Translations under genes and position numbers: made by a program
In this document: positions 34,471 to 47,285 of the stretch, one piece after another
Numbering within the stretch: position 1 is the stretch's first letter
Layout: each line of letters begins with the position of its first letter
Assembly: GCA_973895155.1 (NCBI GenBank)
Contig: OZ316894.1
Location: 24,738,001-24,802,000 of the forward strand
Direction of reading: 5' to 3'
DNA length: 64,000 nucleotides
Source of the DNA: Marsupella aquatica
Lineage: Eukaryota; Marchantiophyta
The notes under the pieces: generated by a model
What the model saw: the letters and a program-made list of their open reading frames with translations, nothing else
Told to the model about the DNA's origin: nothing
Database searches by the model: none

Positions 34471-35690
34471 GGTTCGCACCTCTTTGCCGAACTGGGGGGC
34501 CTCACAAGATTTACTCAGCAAGTCCTTATGTCTTGTAAGGGATCCACCATATGGAGAGGATGGTGAACATGTCAGTAAAATGTGAGAGTTTCAGTGTTTC
34601 AGACAACTCCTATGTTGGTGCAAAGATCGTCGTTATGGCAGGCCGCTTGAATTAATGGCAATGGGATGGTCTCGGAATTGATTCACCAAGGTGGGATGCG
34701 ATGTTGTTCGTTGTAATTTAATTCAAAGACTGCCTGCGCTTTACCATCAGCTTTCTCTGTACACAAAGGCTGGATCACCCTGCCCTACATTGTCTAGTGA
34801 ACATATTCCTTCGGGGCATGGGAGTCTCCCTTGTGGGCACAGATTGGCTTGGTGATCAATTGTCCCATGCTTGGCAACATTGTGCTTGTTGAGTTCTTTG
34901 ACTGTGAAATGATTGCAACATAGTGTGTAGTAGAAACTGATTTACTGGGCATCTTCAAGTGTCGGCATCTAATAGATAATTATGAGTGATACTACAAAGG
35001 TTGGGTTGTAGCGAAGCTATATCGTTGTTTGGTTGTTCCTGCCGGCTGGCAGACCCAGCTCGTATCACCAAAGGCTGGTTTTTTTAGACATAACTGACAG
35101 AAGGATGAGAAATATCTTTGCAAGATATGCCAGGCATACAGAGATACCACAACAAATTTCCTGTCTTGCACAGCAGATCACAGGTGACGGCACAAAGTAA
35201 TAGCTTTAGTTCATATTATGGTACGATGAGAGATTTTCTCTGAAGGGCAGCTACATCCTCTCAACAACGAATTTCCCATCAAGCTTGTGACACTGAGCTA
35301 AAGCAAGATATTGGTTGTAAAAGTGTCGTCTGTTCAATGAAGTCTCTCCTTTGGAAATGTCAGATTGAAAGCAAATGCGATGTTCATTAGCAGAACGGGG
35401 ACATTTCAGTTGACATGAAGTTCAGGCAATGGCGGTTATAGTTGCAGCTTATCTTGTCGGTTTCCATTCCACCTAGGAATGGTCGAGATGTGTGCAGGGG
35501 ATTGAGTCCATCCCAGTCTTCATCTTCTTCTAGAAAGAGACCTAGATCTTTGAGAACCCAGCCTATCCAATCCTACTGGAGCCTCCAAATTGCTCGTTCT
35601 AGTGGGTTGTGATGAAGTCAAAATACATTGGAAACCAGTTTAGAAGCTCCTTGAAATGCTCCTAAAACTTGTACTGGCAATATCCTTCGT
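34471..35690. other. 3' flank of FKBP15, no gene recognised
   Basis: Presumably 3' untranslated sequence followed by intergenic DNA. Confidence 0.4.
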
Positions 35691-35734
35691 CGGACTTGGG
35701 TTGAGGGTGAAGCTTAAAGTGTCATTGTCCCTCA

Positions 35735-35890
35735 TCAGATTTGGATCCACCAGGTTGCATCATTTATAGGACATTTGTTCTGAAATCATGGTGGTTGGCA
35801 GACTAGTGGAGGGTAGCTTGGATCCACCAGGTTGCACCATTTCTAAGAGATTTGTCCTGAAATCATGGAGGAGGATCATTGAAATGTGAT
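35735..35890. repeat. 77-bp tandem duplication
   Basis: TTGGATCCACCAGGTTGCA(T/C)CATTT and TGAAATCATGG(T/A)GG occur twice, starting near 35744 and 35820. Confidence 0.85.
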
Positions 35891-36119
35891 GACAGGACCT
35901 TCTCCTGGTTTGCACACCTCAATGGCTAGCAGTCCTACCCTCCACAAGCTAGCCAGATATCGCCCACCAAACTGTTAGACAACTCACATTTGCTCTAGCA
36001 AGTGCACTTGGCCACCAAAATTGATTGACAATTGCAACTTAGCCTTCTCAAGTTTGTACTAGCAAGTGCACTCCGTATACTCACTACTAGCAAATTTTGG
36101 TGATTGTAAAAAGTGAGGA

Positions 36120-36290
36120 AACCCATAGGACCTTCACTAATACAGACGTATGGGCGTCAAAGCTCTTTGGTGTGCTCCCAATTCAGAGCTCTTTGGTGAG
36201 TAAAAAAGGTGAGCAAATTCATAGGACTCCTCACTAAACTACAGATGCAGGGGCGTCAGAGCTGTTTGGTGTGCTCCGGTGGGAGTGTTC
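36120..36290. repeat. ~105-bp tandem duplication
   Basis: CATAGGAC(C)TTCACTAA, GGGCGTCA(A/G)AGCT(C/G)TTTGGTGTGCTCC occurs twice. Confidence 0.75.
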
Positions 36291-36365
36291 TTACTAAAGT
36301 ATGGTTCCCTCTGCCTGCAAAATAACCATCGATGGTCAGCACCGTTACCAGACAGCAACGGCGCT

Positions 36366-36979
36366 GTCGTACCGGGTAGTGACTGGACTAACTAAGCCTA
36401 CGAAAGTTGACCCGTATATTACCACATTTTGATGTGTGATTATCGGCAGGGCAGAATATGGACTATCATAACTATGTCGGGCCCTTTTGTGATAGTTGTA
36501 CCATGATCACCCCTTCGATAAGCTTCAAGATCCCCTGTCGGTAATAACACATCAAAATGTGGTAATATACAGTGTGCACTCATTGATTTAAAGACAATAA
36601 CAAAGTTTATCATGGTATGGAGGAATTAATGTCGTACATCATATATGTCATATTTTGATGTGCAGTTACCGATATGTGTCGTACCGGATACTGACTGGAC
36701 TAACTAAGCCTACGAAAGTTGACCCGTATATTACCACATTTTGATGTGTGATTACCGACAGGGCAGAATATGGACTATCATAACTATGTCGGGCCCTTTT
36801 GTGATAGTTGTACCATGATCACCCCTTTGATAAGCTTCAAGATCCCCTGCCAGTAATAACACATCAAAATATGGTAATATATGGTGTGCACCATTGATTT
36901 AAAGACAATAACAAGGTTTATAATGGTATGGAGGAATTTCGTACATCAGATATGTCATATTTTGATGTGCAGTTACCGA
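36366..36979. mobile_element. Foldback (MITE-like) element tandemly duplicated, ~312-bp unit
   Basis: Two copies, 36366-36677 and 36678-36979. Each contains an inverted repeat: TATTACCACATTTTGATGTG with TGATTATCGGCAGGG on the left (about 36416-36451) and CCCTGTCGGTAATAACACAT with CAAAATGTGGTAATA on the right (about 36533-36568). A third, shorter version of the end (CATATTTTGATGTGCAGTTACCGA) closes each copy. A partial relative is at about 2085-2185. Confidence 0.85.
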
Positions 36980-39900
36980 GACCCCATACTTTTCCGGGAT
37001 GCCATTCCCACCAATCAATGAGTACTATTAATCCAGAACGTTGAAGTTCTCGATTGATGGATAAGATTCGATGAGTAAGAGGGAAAATTCTGCTGGGCCT
37101 GGACTCCCAGTTGTCAGTTGCACCAGGAGTCATGTCTGGTCTGATAGGTAGTACCTACTGATGGTACTACTTAAACCACAACTGCCCTTCAAAAGCTACG
37201 GGTTACCCGTAGTTACCATTAAAAGGAGATTTTTCCTGAAATTGTGGAGTAAACTGACATGCTAGGGAGAACAATTATTGAAATGTGGAAAAAGGGGGAA
37301 ATCTTGGACCCTTTCCCTTCTATAGGGGAAGTTGTGGTTTAAGGTAGTACAATAAAGCTCAAACTGTACCAGTTTGGTAAGTTCGAGCACTGCTAGTGCA
37401 ATTTAAATTATTTTCCTGTAGGAAATACCATAGTGACAGCTGTTTTTTGGACTGGCCAGTTGCGACCATGATCTGGTAGAGTGACTTTGTAAGACGGTGG
37501 GGGCATCTTATAACCAAAGTGAATTGGAGCTGATAACACACTAAAGATAGTGTACTCAGACTGAAAGGTTTTTTAATCCTTTTATGGCCCCAAGGATTTG
37601 TAAAGTGAACTGGAGCTGTATCTCACTAATGGATGGTCTCCATCCAATCTTGGATACCAAAAAATGCAAAGGAGTAGTTTTTTTTATGAGGGCGTACACT
37701 TATCACTCGGTAAACTACACTGAAGGAAGTATATGTTTGATTGACCTGCCAAATTAAACAAGTTTACATGATCAAGCACATGGGCCCTTATGAAACTTCT
37801 GTTACACACTAGGCCCTGTGACATTTCTGTCTCGAATGATCTGGTGAGAGTTCCTATAAGGTGTTTTACATTGATATCATCACCAATAAGAGCTACTGAT
37901 AAGTTTAGGGTCAACGGTGTTGAATTGAGAGACTACACGGTTGGGAGGACCCGTGAAATAGTGGTTGTTGGTGCCCAAACTGTCATGTAACTCAAGTGAA
38001 GAAAATATTATTCATGTTTTCAGGTGTGAAGGTTTGCCATACTGTCTTTAGGTTATTTTCACGCAAGCTATGCACAGGGTTTTCACTATGTTCTGACGTT
38101 TCTCTTTGTACTTTTGTCTAAGTATGTCAGGAATCCTCTACTTTTGGCTGCTTGCCCTTTCTGCAACATTCAAAATTTGTCCAAGTGAGGAACAAAGACA
38201 ACATGGAGATAATCACTTGAATATTAGACGCTTACTCTTATGTCTAGGGTTACGACTGTGAACGTAGTTAGAGCTTACCTTAGACTGCACACTATATCTC
38301 AAATGGTGTTTACTTGGATAGTAGGAACTCAGGCTCATTGTTATGGAGCAAGTTGAGAGATAAAGAGATATTCTATTGCGGAGACTCGGTATGGTCGACA
38401 TGCCTAAACTGCAGTAAAGTTCTCATGTGTCCCCGTGGTCGTAGCCTCAATTGAGATGACCCACGTATCTCTCTGTGTTGATTACTTGTGAGTTGGCTAT
38501 TTCATGGGCTTGCCGTTGTGAATGTTGTCTTTGCTCAACACGGAATACCTCCACTAAATGCCAAATGATGCCCCCGCTCCCACAATTGACAATTGACAAC
38601 CTCTGAAAACTCATAGCCATAGGCAATAATTGATTGAGAGCCGTGAAACCCTGGGAACCCACCCTAAGCCCACTTAAAGTGAAGCAAGAACCCAATTGTC
38701 ACTAGACAAATTGGGCATTGTGAGCAAGTTAGATGGCTTCACTGTAAAGGGAAATCAAAACTTATGGGATTGCACTTGGTAGACAACACAAGGAGATGGT
38801 CCATCCATGCATAACCATCCCCCGTCAATCTACATTTCTTTCCACTTAGTATTGGTTGCATAACATCTTGTCACACATTGGCACTGATTCCTTTCACTTG
38901 AAGGGAGCATGGTGGGGGTTAAGAATCTGGCTAGTCCGGTTACACTTGGCCCCGACAGATAGGAGTGCTCTAAGTATGTTCTTCTTGGCTGCTTATCGCA
39001 AATCATCTGTGAAATGCGTTTAGAAATTTAATGCAAAGAGAAAATTGAGATTCAGTTGTAAAATCTGCAAAAATGTCTGGAGCACAGGATATGTATTGCC
39101 AAATTAGCACCCTTGTGCGCCCCTGGCGCCCAGTCCAATGGGGAGGCGTTGATTTTTGTTTCATTTTTTCTTTTGGTTTAATATTTGATTTTTGGCCTCA
39201 TAATATAATTTAAATGGAGGAGAGCTCAAAATATAGAGAATGTTGTGAATGCAAGTATTAAAAATAAGGAAATCCTGTTTACAGAACATGGTGTGCCACA
39301 ATGCCTCCAAAAACTAGAGCCTTGGAATTATGTGTATTAACACGATTTTCTTATATTTTTAATACTCATATTCACAATATTCTTTGCTGCTCCTTGAAGT
39401 TGCTCAAATTGGCCATTGTGTTCAAAGCTCAAGCACAAGTGACACCTGCTGCTATGCTAAAAGCAGAGGCAAAGGCCTCTCCCGTCATTGCTTCCAGTAG
39501 ACAAGGTCACCAAAAAAGACAGTGATTTCGAGCATCTCCAATGGTGTAACCTATTTGCTTACTGTATACATTAAATCTAGCATGAATAGTTGTGTGTTTT
39601 TAGTCTACTGTATATTGCATGGATGATATGTCAAAATGCAAGCCCAATGGTTAGTGGGTTTTCTAGTACCTCCTGACTTAGGCACTCTTGGATACTAATG
39701 ATTAGAATTTGGAGAACCCAGGAACTGTATTCAGTCAATGCCCTCTAAAGCAGTTCATATATAGATCAAGTAAACAAAAAACCCATTAAACTCACAATTG
39801 CATAGGGTTGTCCCATTGGGGTTGCTTCTTTTGTTCAGTTTTACTGGTTTTGGTCAACATAACCATACAGTAGACCAACCCAGTAACCTTTGGAGATACT

Positions 39901-40700
39901 CTTAATCTTTGACACTCCTGAAGTTTGTTTTCTTGGTTTACCCCCTAAATTAGTCCTGTGTATTTCAGTTCTGCGGGTAATGAGCAAACCTGCTATTCAC
40001 CCTATGAAATGCCATCCTGTGAAGTCCCAGTAATAGTCCACAGGGATAGCTAGTCAAGCTAAATTGTAAGAGGCATTGTGACTCACAATGCCCTGTAAAC
40101 AAACAAAAACAAGACACACCAGCAAAAAAAGGACAAACTGAGAAACACTCTTCTAAAGCCGTTGGATTGACTGCTACGAACGGCGCTGTTGGATGGATTA
40201 CTATCCTGTACCGTAGGTCGGTCCTTGATCCCAATAAAAGGGGTCAAGCGTCATTCCCAATAACAGGGGTCAAGCATCATTCTATTAATTAATTAGGGCT
40301 AGGTTCCATAGGACAGGGGCAGGGAGCCAGGGAGTACCATCACTCCCTCTGACACCCCTTGGGGCCCAAATACACAGTATTCCAAGGTGTACATAGTACT
40401 TTGAATTTATGAATCTTGACTTTACAACCAATGAGAATGCAATGTACTGTCACTGTGCAGGGGGTGCCCCTGAGTTTAACTGGGAGTCTGTCATACTCTC
40501 TATTACCTTATTTGTACACTCTTCACTCCCTGGAAAGTCTGTGATCTTATTGGCTCAAACATGAGCACTCCCTGTAAACCCTGTGATCTTATTGGCGCAA
40601 AAGTTGACACACATGTGCACTGCTCACTCCCAGCCCATGGAACCTAGCCCAAATGACAGAGGAGATTGGACGATGTGCCTGTCAATGTGCTCTCTGTGGG
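36980..40700. other. Intergenic, no gene recognised
   Basis: Short open frames (for example the minus-strand frame at 38447-38695) have no domain I recognise and no consistent splice partners. AT-rich. Confidence 0.4.
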
Positions 40701-40725
40701 TTGGTCCGTTGGACTGTTCGAGTCT

Positions 40726-40753
40726 GATTGATTGATTGATTGATTGATTGATG
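40726..40753. repeat. (GATT)n microsatellite
   Basis: About seven copies of the tetramer. Confidence 0.95.
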
Positions 40754-40849
40754 GAGAGGCCAATAATTTTGGTGGAAAGGCATCGTCTGCAACACTTTGC
40801 CTGAGGAACGACATCAACGAGCATGATTGAGGGTGGGGACATGGGGGAT

Positions 40850-41200
40850 TGGGGCGAGATTCGAATCCGGCCTAGCATCAGTGTACAGTTCGCAAGGTGC
40901 TCCCGAAGAAGTGTGGATTCACTATTTCTCAGCTTTGGATGGAGGAATCGAACTTCTATGGAGCACACCAGCATTAGTATGCAGTAGTAGGGTGCTGCCG
41001 AAGCTCGTGCTAGTGTGGATTGGCCGTTTCTCAGCTTTGGGCGGAGTAATAAAAGTTTTTTTGATGCACACCAGCACAATCATACACATTTCTCAGCTTT
41101 GGAGTGAGTAATCAGACATCTTCGATGCACACCAGCGTATCTATACAGTAGTAGGGTGCTGCCGAATCTTATGCACAGCGTGGATTGGCTGTTTCTTAGC
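40850..41200. repeat. Degenerate tandem repeat, ~105-165 bp spacing
   Basis: TTTCTCAGCTTTGG(A/G)NGGAGTAAT, TGCACACCAGC and AGTAGTAGGGTGCTGCCGAA recur two to four times (for example ACACCAGC at about 40963, 41066 and 41132). Confidence 0.85.
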
Positions 41201-43701
41201 GCAACGAAACAAGCAGTGCACGTCCCTCCCATCACCTTAATATCAGGCACTGACAGATACACTTTGCAGGTCAGAGCGTCCCCGCTCACGGCCAGATCAT
41301 TACAGGAAGTTCACACAGGGCAAAGACAGCGAGACACTAAGTTATCGAATGCAAAAGCTCAATTTCACGAAAAAAATTCGTGTTGAATTCTATCCCACCT
41401 GAGAATCAATAAATGAGTTGGCGTGCTTTCCTTCACAACCAAGGGAAACATTAGCCTCTGTAAGGAAAGACACAACGATGGCGCTCGTGCCCAACTCCAT
41501 TTGAATCTACACTTAGGAGAATTGGATTTCAACACTCACAACCGAACGCAGAATAACTTGTCGAGTGGATTCAAATGACTACAAGCCTGCGAGTCGCTGT
41601 CGACTACCACAAAAGTACCTGCTAGCGAAGTGTCAAGATGAGAATCTACAGCCTAGCAGATCAAACAGCGATTGATCAAAGACCCAATACCTGCTGATGG
41701 AGATCAACAGCTGCTTACAGCCGTATCTGACAAATTCTTAAAAGCTCACATGGAAAAGCACCTCGGGTTTTACATAGGACTGCCCTTGTGGGAGGGCGCT
41801 ACCAAATTCACAAACTACCGTAATCGATGCCTTGACAGCAAATGGCGCACAGCAGAGGATCAACCCAAAACCGGGAAGGTTCAACCGGTACCGGCTCTTG
41901 TTGGAAATAAAGTTTTCCTCTTAACCTTCCTATCTGTTCTGCACCGGATCCTCTTGCCCTCCGGCGCATCCGCTTGAAAATCCAGTTGCATTAGATCTCT
42001 CACAAAAGCTTGATGCCATACCGCACTACAATGCCCCGATGATGAGGAAGTGAGATGGATGTTTGACTGCGGAGGTCGGGGTAAACCGATAACTCAATCC
42101 GCGCTGGCCGTGTCTGTGTTAAGAAGATAACGGAGTACCTATCCGTCGGCCGGTAAGCTGACGTCAACAATTTGTTATAGCGCTTCGGATTGATTTCTGT
42201 TGCAAGGTGTAGTTTCGTCTTTCTCTCTCTTCCTGACGATGCACGTCGTAATGCGGTTCTTCTCTTCTGGTCCATTCCGATTGAAGATTTGGTTCTCGAC
42301 CTTTGAATTGCTCTTTTGTCGGATCAATTTAGAATCGGAGGCATTTGGATATCCGCTTTCTTCGATTCGTTTGAGTTGCCCTCAGGGTGGTGTAGTTTGC
42401 AGTTCCTGACTGGCTTCGGTGAATGCATTCCTCCAAGTAGCCTATTCGTTCTCTAGGGAAATCCATTATCCGGGATCGGGAGGTCTTATGTGCGTGAGCA
42501 GCGTTGTAAAATGTGAGATTACCTGTGTCTTGATACAATCCGCAAGTTATTCTTTAGCAGTGGCTTTCGAGTTCTGCGCATTAAGCGGGATTAAAGTAAG
42601 TAAGAAGTCCTTTCAGTCGGTAAGACACGCACCGCCATAGAATCGTCCATCCCGTTTCAGGCGAGATTGTGTCTATCCCTTGTCGTTCGATCCAATCTTA
42701 GCAGGCCTCCCTTTCTTTCGACAGATGCTCCCGGAAGAGATTGTGCTTCCTTCGTTACCAATCGACGGACTGGTAAATGATTTGTTTCCATTCCTCATTA
42801 TTGATTCTGTTCGATGGAAGCGCTGCGGAAAACTGATGAAGACATTGGTCCTTTCACCGTTACAACTCCTTGCATTTCTTTACCGTCAAGCTGATTGTCT
42901 CTTCCGTTCGCTATCATCCTTCTACTTCTGCTCATCAATGCGTTTTCAATTCTCGATTTTGGGTACCCCTTGTGAAGGCATATTTAGAAAATTTCACCGC
43001 ATTTTTGTAGTATATTATTGCACGGTTGTCAAAGAAGGATTTCCCTTGACAAGCTTCGTCTCCGGTTTAGGTTAGGGAGGAATCCGGATCACCTCGACTT
43101 AATTGAATGACGCACATTGTAGCCTTTGTACATTCTCGAAATTTTGGGGGTTTGAGAAGCGCAGTAGCTGATTACGGTCTGAAAAGGTTCGACGGCAGCG
43201 TGTTTCCCTAGATGTTGTTTGAGGTTCCTGCGAACTGGTTGGAAATTCTCCGGTCCTGTTTTGCCAGAAATCTGATGATCACGTGCTCTTAAGGACATTT
43301 CTTTGACTCTCCTGTAAAAGCTCAAAATTCGTGATGTGACCGCCCTGATGCTATGAAGATTGTTTGTGAGAACTTTGTAATTTGTATCCGTGTTCTTCCT
43401 CAAGGAATCGTCGTCTGCTTGCGGAGACGAATGTATGTTTAGTACAATAATGTATCCGCAGGCTTAGATTAAAATGGATCCATTTTGTAATAAACATCGT
43501 TGGGTTGTTTTCTCACATTGTAGGCTATGAGCGAGGAATTGGGTCGGCCAGTTCGGAACTGCCAGCGATAAATGTCCTGTGAAGCGGGGACGAGGATCGT
43601 CCAACGGTTTGTTTTGCTGTAGCGTATGGTGTGTTTGATTAAGTTACTCTGGAGGGCTCGCTTGCTGTCAGGTGTTCATGTGAAACGAGGAGCTTAAAAG
43701 G
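41201..43701. other. Intergenic and probable promoter/leader of the DUF7870 gene
   Basis: No protein family recognised. Several open frames of 60-130 codons at 41672-43075 lack homology that I can see. The pyrimidine-rich stretch 42200-43080 may contain a leader exon. Confidence 0.35.
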
Positions 43702-44697
43702 ATGGAGTTCCCAAGGCGGTGCCCCACAAATAACGTCTTGTGTGTGATAATTTGGTTCCTGTTGACATGGATTGCTGTGGAACACATCTTCAGTTCTGGA
43801 AAGCAAAGTTTGGGCCTGCTACCGGACCGGACTTACGAGCCGCAGGGGTTCAGGATACAGGCAGCGGAACGGACACAGGGCAGAATGTGCGATACAAGGG
43901 ATGCCCATTTTCTGGACGATATAGAGGCCGATATGAGCGCGGAGAACGCCTGGAGTCAAATGAAATGGATAGGACAACCTGCACTGTGTCCAGTACGAGG
44001 GGAATTGATCGAGCGATTAGATGATGTCAACAACTTTAGGAGAGGTTACAGCCTCAGATTCTCTGGCAACGTAGAGGACAGAATGCACATTTTGCCCTGG
44101 CTACTGGGCACCAAAGTAGATTTGAACAAAAGGAAGAGAAGGGTGTTTCTGGACCTAGGCTCGAATAGTTTCTCATCGAGCCTTCAATGGTTTCTGCGAA
44201 TGTATCCATGCGACTTCACGGAAATCCACGCGTTCGAGGTGCTCAAGGACCTCCTCAAAATTCCAAAGCCTTTTGACGAGGGGAGCAACAGAGCAGCTGA
44301 GAATCCGAACTCGCGAAGAACAAAGCAAACGCCCGGGATTCCTGGATGGATGCTGAAGCGGATCAAAGTACATAACAAACTCGTCTCCGATGCGGATGAT
44401 GCGATGACCAATTCAGTTAACATCACCAGGTTCATAAAACACGATCTGAAGCTCCAAGCAGAAGACGCCGTGATTGTGAAAATGGACATCGAGGGGAGCG
44501 AGTGGCCGATTTTGCAACGGTGGCTGAACGATCCGGAGATGGCCCAAATTGTGGATGAGATCTTCGTGGAGGTTCACTACAACCACGCGAGCATGTACAA
44601 TTTTAACTGGTATAGATTCAAGCGCGCTAGGACTGAAGCGAAAAGGCTTCTCGCGGATTTAAGGTGGAAAGGATTCTATGCCCATTCCTGGCCTTAA
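43702..44697 (+). CDS. DUF7870 FkbM-like methyltransferase-fold membrane protein
   Basis: A plant-specific family related to FkbM SAM-dependent methyltransferases; substrate unknown. Single exon, 331 residues. Residues 11-29 (NVLCVIIWFLLTWIAVEHI) form a signal anchor, predicting a Golgi or ER type II membrane protein with the catalytic domain in the lumen. RVFLDLGSNSFSSSLQWFL (147-165) aligns with the SAM-binding motif I region, although the usual Gly-rich loop is reduced to one Gly. HAFEV (176-180) is the acidic motif II position. VKMDIEGSEWPILQRWL (259-275) is the FkbM hallmark, followed by DEIFVEVHYNH (285-295) and the terminal GFYAHSWP. The first ATG gives the anchor directly, which supports this start. 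Confidence 0.92.
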   Translation: MEFPRRCPTNNVLCVIIWFLLTWIAVEHIFSSGKQSLGLLPDRTYEPQGFRIQAAERTQGRMCDTRDAHFLDDIEADMSAENAWSQMKWIGQPALCPVRGELIERLDDVNNFRRGYSLRFSGNVEDRMHILPWLLGTKVDLNKRKRRVFLDLGSNSFSSSLQWFLRMYPCDFTEIHAFEVLKDLLKIPKPFDEGSNRAAENPNSRRTKQTPGIPGWMLKRIKVHNKLVSDADDAMTNSVNITRFIKHDLKLQAEDAVIVKMDIEGSEWPILQRWLNDPEMAQIVDEIFVEVHYNHASMYNFNWYRFKRARTEAKRLLADLRWKGFYAHSWP

Positions 44698-45775
44698 AAC
44701 CCAACAAAAACTTCCCAACAGTCGTCATGGCTATGGAAGCCACTCAACAATCATGAATATTTTTAGGCAACAACTTATTGTCCATAGTGCAGGCAAATTG
44801 CTTGCTTACGCTATAAAGGTCGCAAAGGAGTCAGTATGGACCGGCATGAATACAGCTTACACGTACACGTTAAATACATTAAAGAGCATGTGGCAGACTG
44901 AAAATCCGAGAGGGGCGCAATCGTACGAAACTTTCTGACGTGAAATTTATTTTTCTATATTTCTCATTCAATCTGCTCTTCTTACAAAAGCTGCCAGTGG
45001 GTTTCCCCTATTAGACGAGTCTCGAGTGCTCAACGTGCAAAGAGTGAACACACCCAGGCACGGGACTCTGTCTTTCATCGGTCGTGAGCCATGTGATGCG
45101 AAATGGTGGTGTTAGTCTGCCAAGTCCAGGCTAGGTAGATAAACGGGCGATGACGATCTTTCTGTGTGGCCTCTTCTCTACGCTGAAGCTCTAGGATTGC
45201 TCTGCTCCGGTGTACAGTCACAGCTCTGCCAACATTATTTTGCGAAATGCTGGAAGAGGAGTGGACTACCTTCAGTACTTTTCTTCGGGGTCTTGTGTCT
45301 TTGATGTAATGTGAAGTAATGTGCAGGAACTCGAAGTTTTCCAATTTCTTGGTTGAACAATTTCTTTGTGCCCATCTTCTTGAATCTACCGTAGCTCTGG
45401 TCAGTTACAGCTTGAACTCCGTAGTAATTGCTAATGGGCGGCTGATTTTCCAATTCGATACACTGTATTTGTATTAAAAGTATCTTTGGGAGGCGGGTCC
45501 TGCCTCGCGCATCGATCTGGCTGTGAAGCTGACGACTGATAATGCCAGCTGCTGGAGAATGGAGTCCGCTGGCCAAGGGGCGAGCATGAACTTCTGCAGT
45601 AGTTCAGTAGGGACTTGATTATGAAATGATTGTGTTGTATTAGTGGACAGTGCGAGTTGCTGATCTGAGCTTCAAAACTGTCTTCTTCATCACGATCTGC
45701 ATGACATGACTTGATGTGAATTAATTTAATAGCCAGGTCCTGACACAGAGTTAAGTGAGCTGCTACGCTGTCCAA
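44698..45775. other. 3' flank, no gene recognised
   Basis: Plus-strand frame 44678-44938 overlaps the end of the preceding gene in another frame and looks accidental. Minus-strand frames at 45075-45775 have no recognised domain. Confidence 0.4.
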
Positions 45776-45852
45776 CAGAATTAGTGTAAGTGTGACACCA
45801 AAATAACAGAATTAGTGTAAGTGTGACACCAAAATGAGTGTGCCTCACACTA
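45776..45852. repeat. 31-bp tandem duplication of a dispersed repeat
   Basis: AACAGAATTAGTGTAAGTGTGACACCAAAAT is present twice, followed by GTGTGCCTCACACTAATT. The same TGACACCAAAATTAATGTGACT(C/T) type sequence recurs at 50350-50457 and 51268-51384. Confidence 0.9.
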
Positions 45853-45897
45853 ATTGGGGAACAAATAGTTTGTTTTAATCAGGAATTACATTAATTA

Positions 45898-46108
45898 TGT
45901 TGCAACTATCTTGTAAGATTTCTTTTAGGACTGGCCCTACTATCACCAGATTCGGCACCTCTCTCTACTTTATCTCTACCGCTATCTTAGCAGTCCATCT
46001 TAGGTCCCTGGGTCCCCTTCGGTCCCTCTCTCCGTTACTTATAGTGGCACCTCTTGTTTAGTCTCTTGCAGCAAGATAGACCAATAGCTGCTACCACCAG
46101 TTCCATCA
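45898..46108 (+). repeat. 5' LTR of the copia element
   Basis: 211 bases. Compared with the 3' LTR it lacks the 22-base stretch CTCCCGGCTCTGCCGTCAAT.. and differs at scattered sites, several of them C/T. Confidence 0.93.
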
Positions 46109-46109
46109 C

Positions 46110-46637
46110 ATGTCTCAGCACTCACTCGTCACTGGTCTCCCTGCTCTTCCACGTGTCCAGAGAGTCTGCGACACCTGCATGGTGACTAAGCACCACCGGG
46201 AAAAAATCCCCAAGTACTCCACTATGCGGACCTCACGACCTCTCGAATTACTCCACACCGACCTCTGTGGACCCATTCGCGGTCCTGCCTCAGAAAAATA
46301 CATTCTCACGTTGATTGACGACTTCACCAGATTCACTTGGGTCTATTTTCTCACCTACAAAAGCAAAACCTTTGACAAGCTCAAAGAATTCAAACTCTTG
46401 GTGGAAAAGCAATTCAATCTTAGCATCAGTTGCCTACGTTCTGATCGAGGGGGCGAGTACCGGTCGACTGACTTCCTCACCTTCTGCAGTCAACATGGCA
46501 TTTGGCGTCAATTCACCGTCGCCCCGACCATCGCTCACTCCCCACATCAAAATGGCATTCCTGAATGCAAGAATCGGACCCTTCTTGAAGCCGCACGAGC
46601 AACACTCATCAGCTCTGGTATTTCTCTTCATCTCTAG
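46110..46637 (+). pseudogene. Copia integrase, 5' truncated with a premature stop
   Basis: Residues near the start (CDTCMVTKHHRE) are the second half of the HHCC zinc finger. The integrase core follows: LLHTDLCGPI (first Asp), DDFTRFTWVYFL, LRSDRGGEYRS (second Asp) and HQNGIPECKNRTLLEAARATL (catalytic Glu). The frame stops at 46635; the same frame then continues to 47246 with SGTHALHQCTPFQAITGSKP and the proline/alanine-rich linker, so the stop is a point mutation. Confidence 0.9.
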
Positions 46638-47285
46638 ACTGAAAGCATCCGCTCTACTAACTATCTCCAGAATCATTCTGGAACTCATGCTCTTCACCAA
46701 TGCACACCGTTTCAGGCTATCACCGGCTCCAAACCGGATCTCAGTCATCTTCACATCCTCAGTTGCACGGCTTACGTTCTGATTCCTGCTTCCCACCAAA
46801 CCAAACTTGGCATAAAGGCCATTCGCACCACACTTCTCGGCTACGATGACGAATCTAAAGCTTATCATTGTTATGATGCAACTCGTCGCCGCATCCTTAT
46901 ATCTCGCGATGTTACTTTTGATGAAAATACTATGGCTGCCTCCCACCCCGACCCCACTACTGTCATCAATCTCTTTCACTCAGTCCTCCTTGATGACCTC
47001 GCCAGTGCTCCACCAATTGACGACATCCCACCAACATTTCTCCTTCCCGAACTTCCAGTTCCAGAGAGGGCTCACATTAACGTGCCAGCTCCAGAGCAAC
47101 TTCCAGCTCCAGAGGGGGCTCACATTGACGCGGCAGCTCCAGTGGCTTTGGCGCCAGAGGGGGCACTTCCAGTCTTGGATCACATTCCTGATATTCCTGA
47201 TAATCCCCCACCAGCTGTTATCCCTCCAGCTACTCGACGCTCACTTTGAACTCGTCAGATCCCACCCTAGCATCACGATTATGAA
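46638..47285 (+). pseudogene. Copia integrase C-terminal part and linker
   Basis: Same frame as the integrase: HILSCTAYVLIP, LGYDDESKAYHCYD and RRILISRDVTFDE, then imperfect repeats of LPVPERAHINVPAPEQ type. Stops at 47247 and about 47265 separate it from the reverse transcriptase. Confidence 0.8.
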
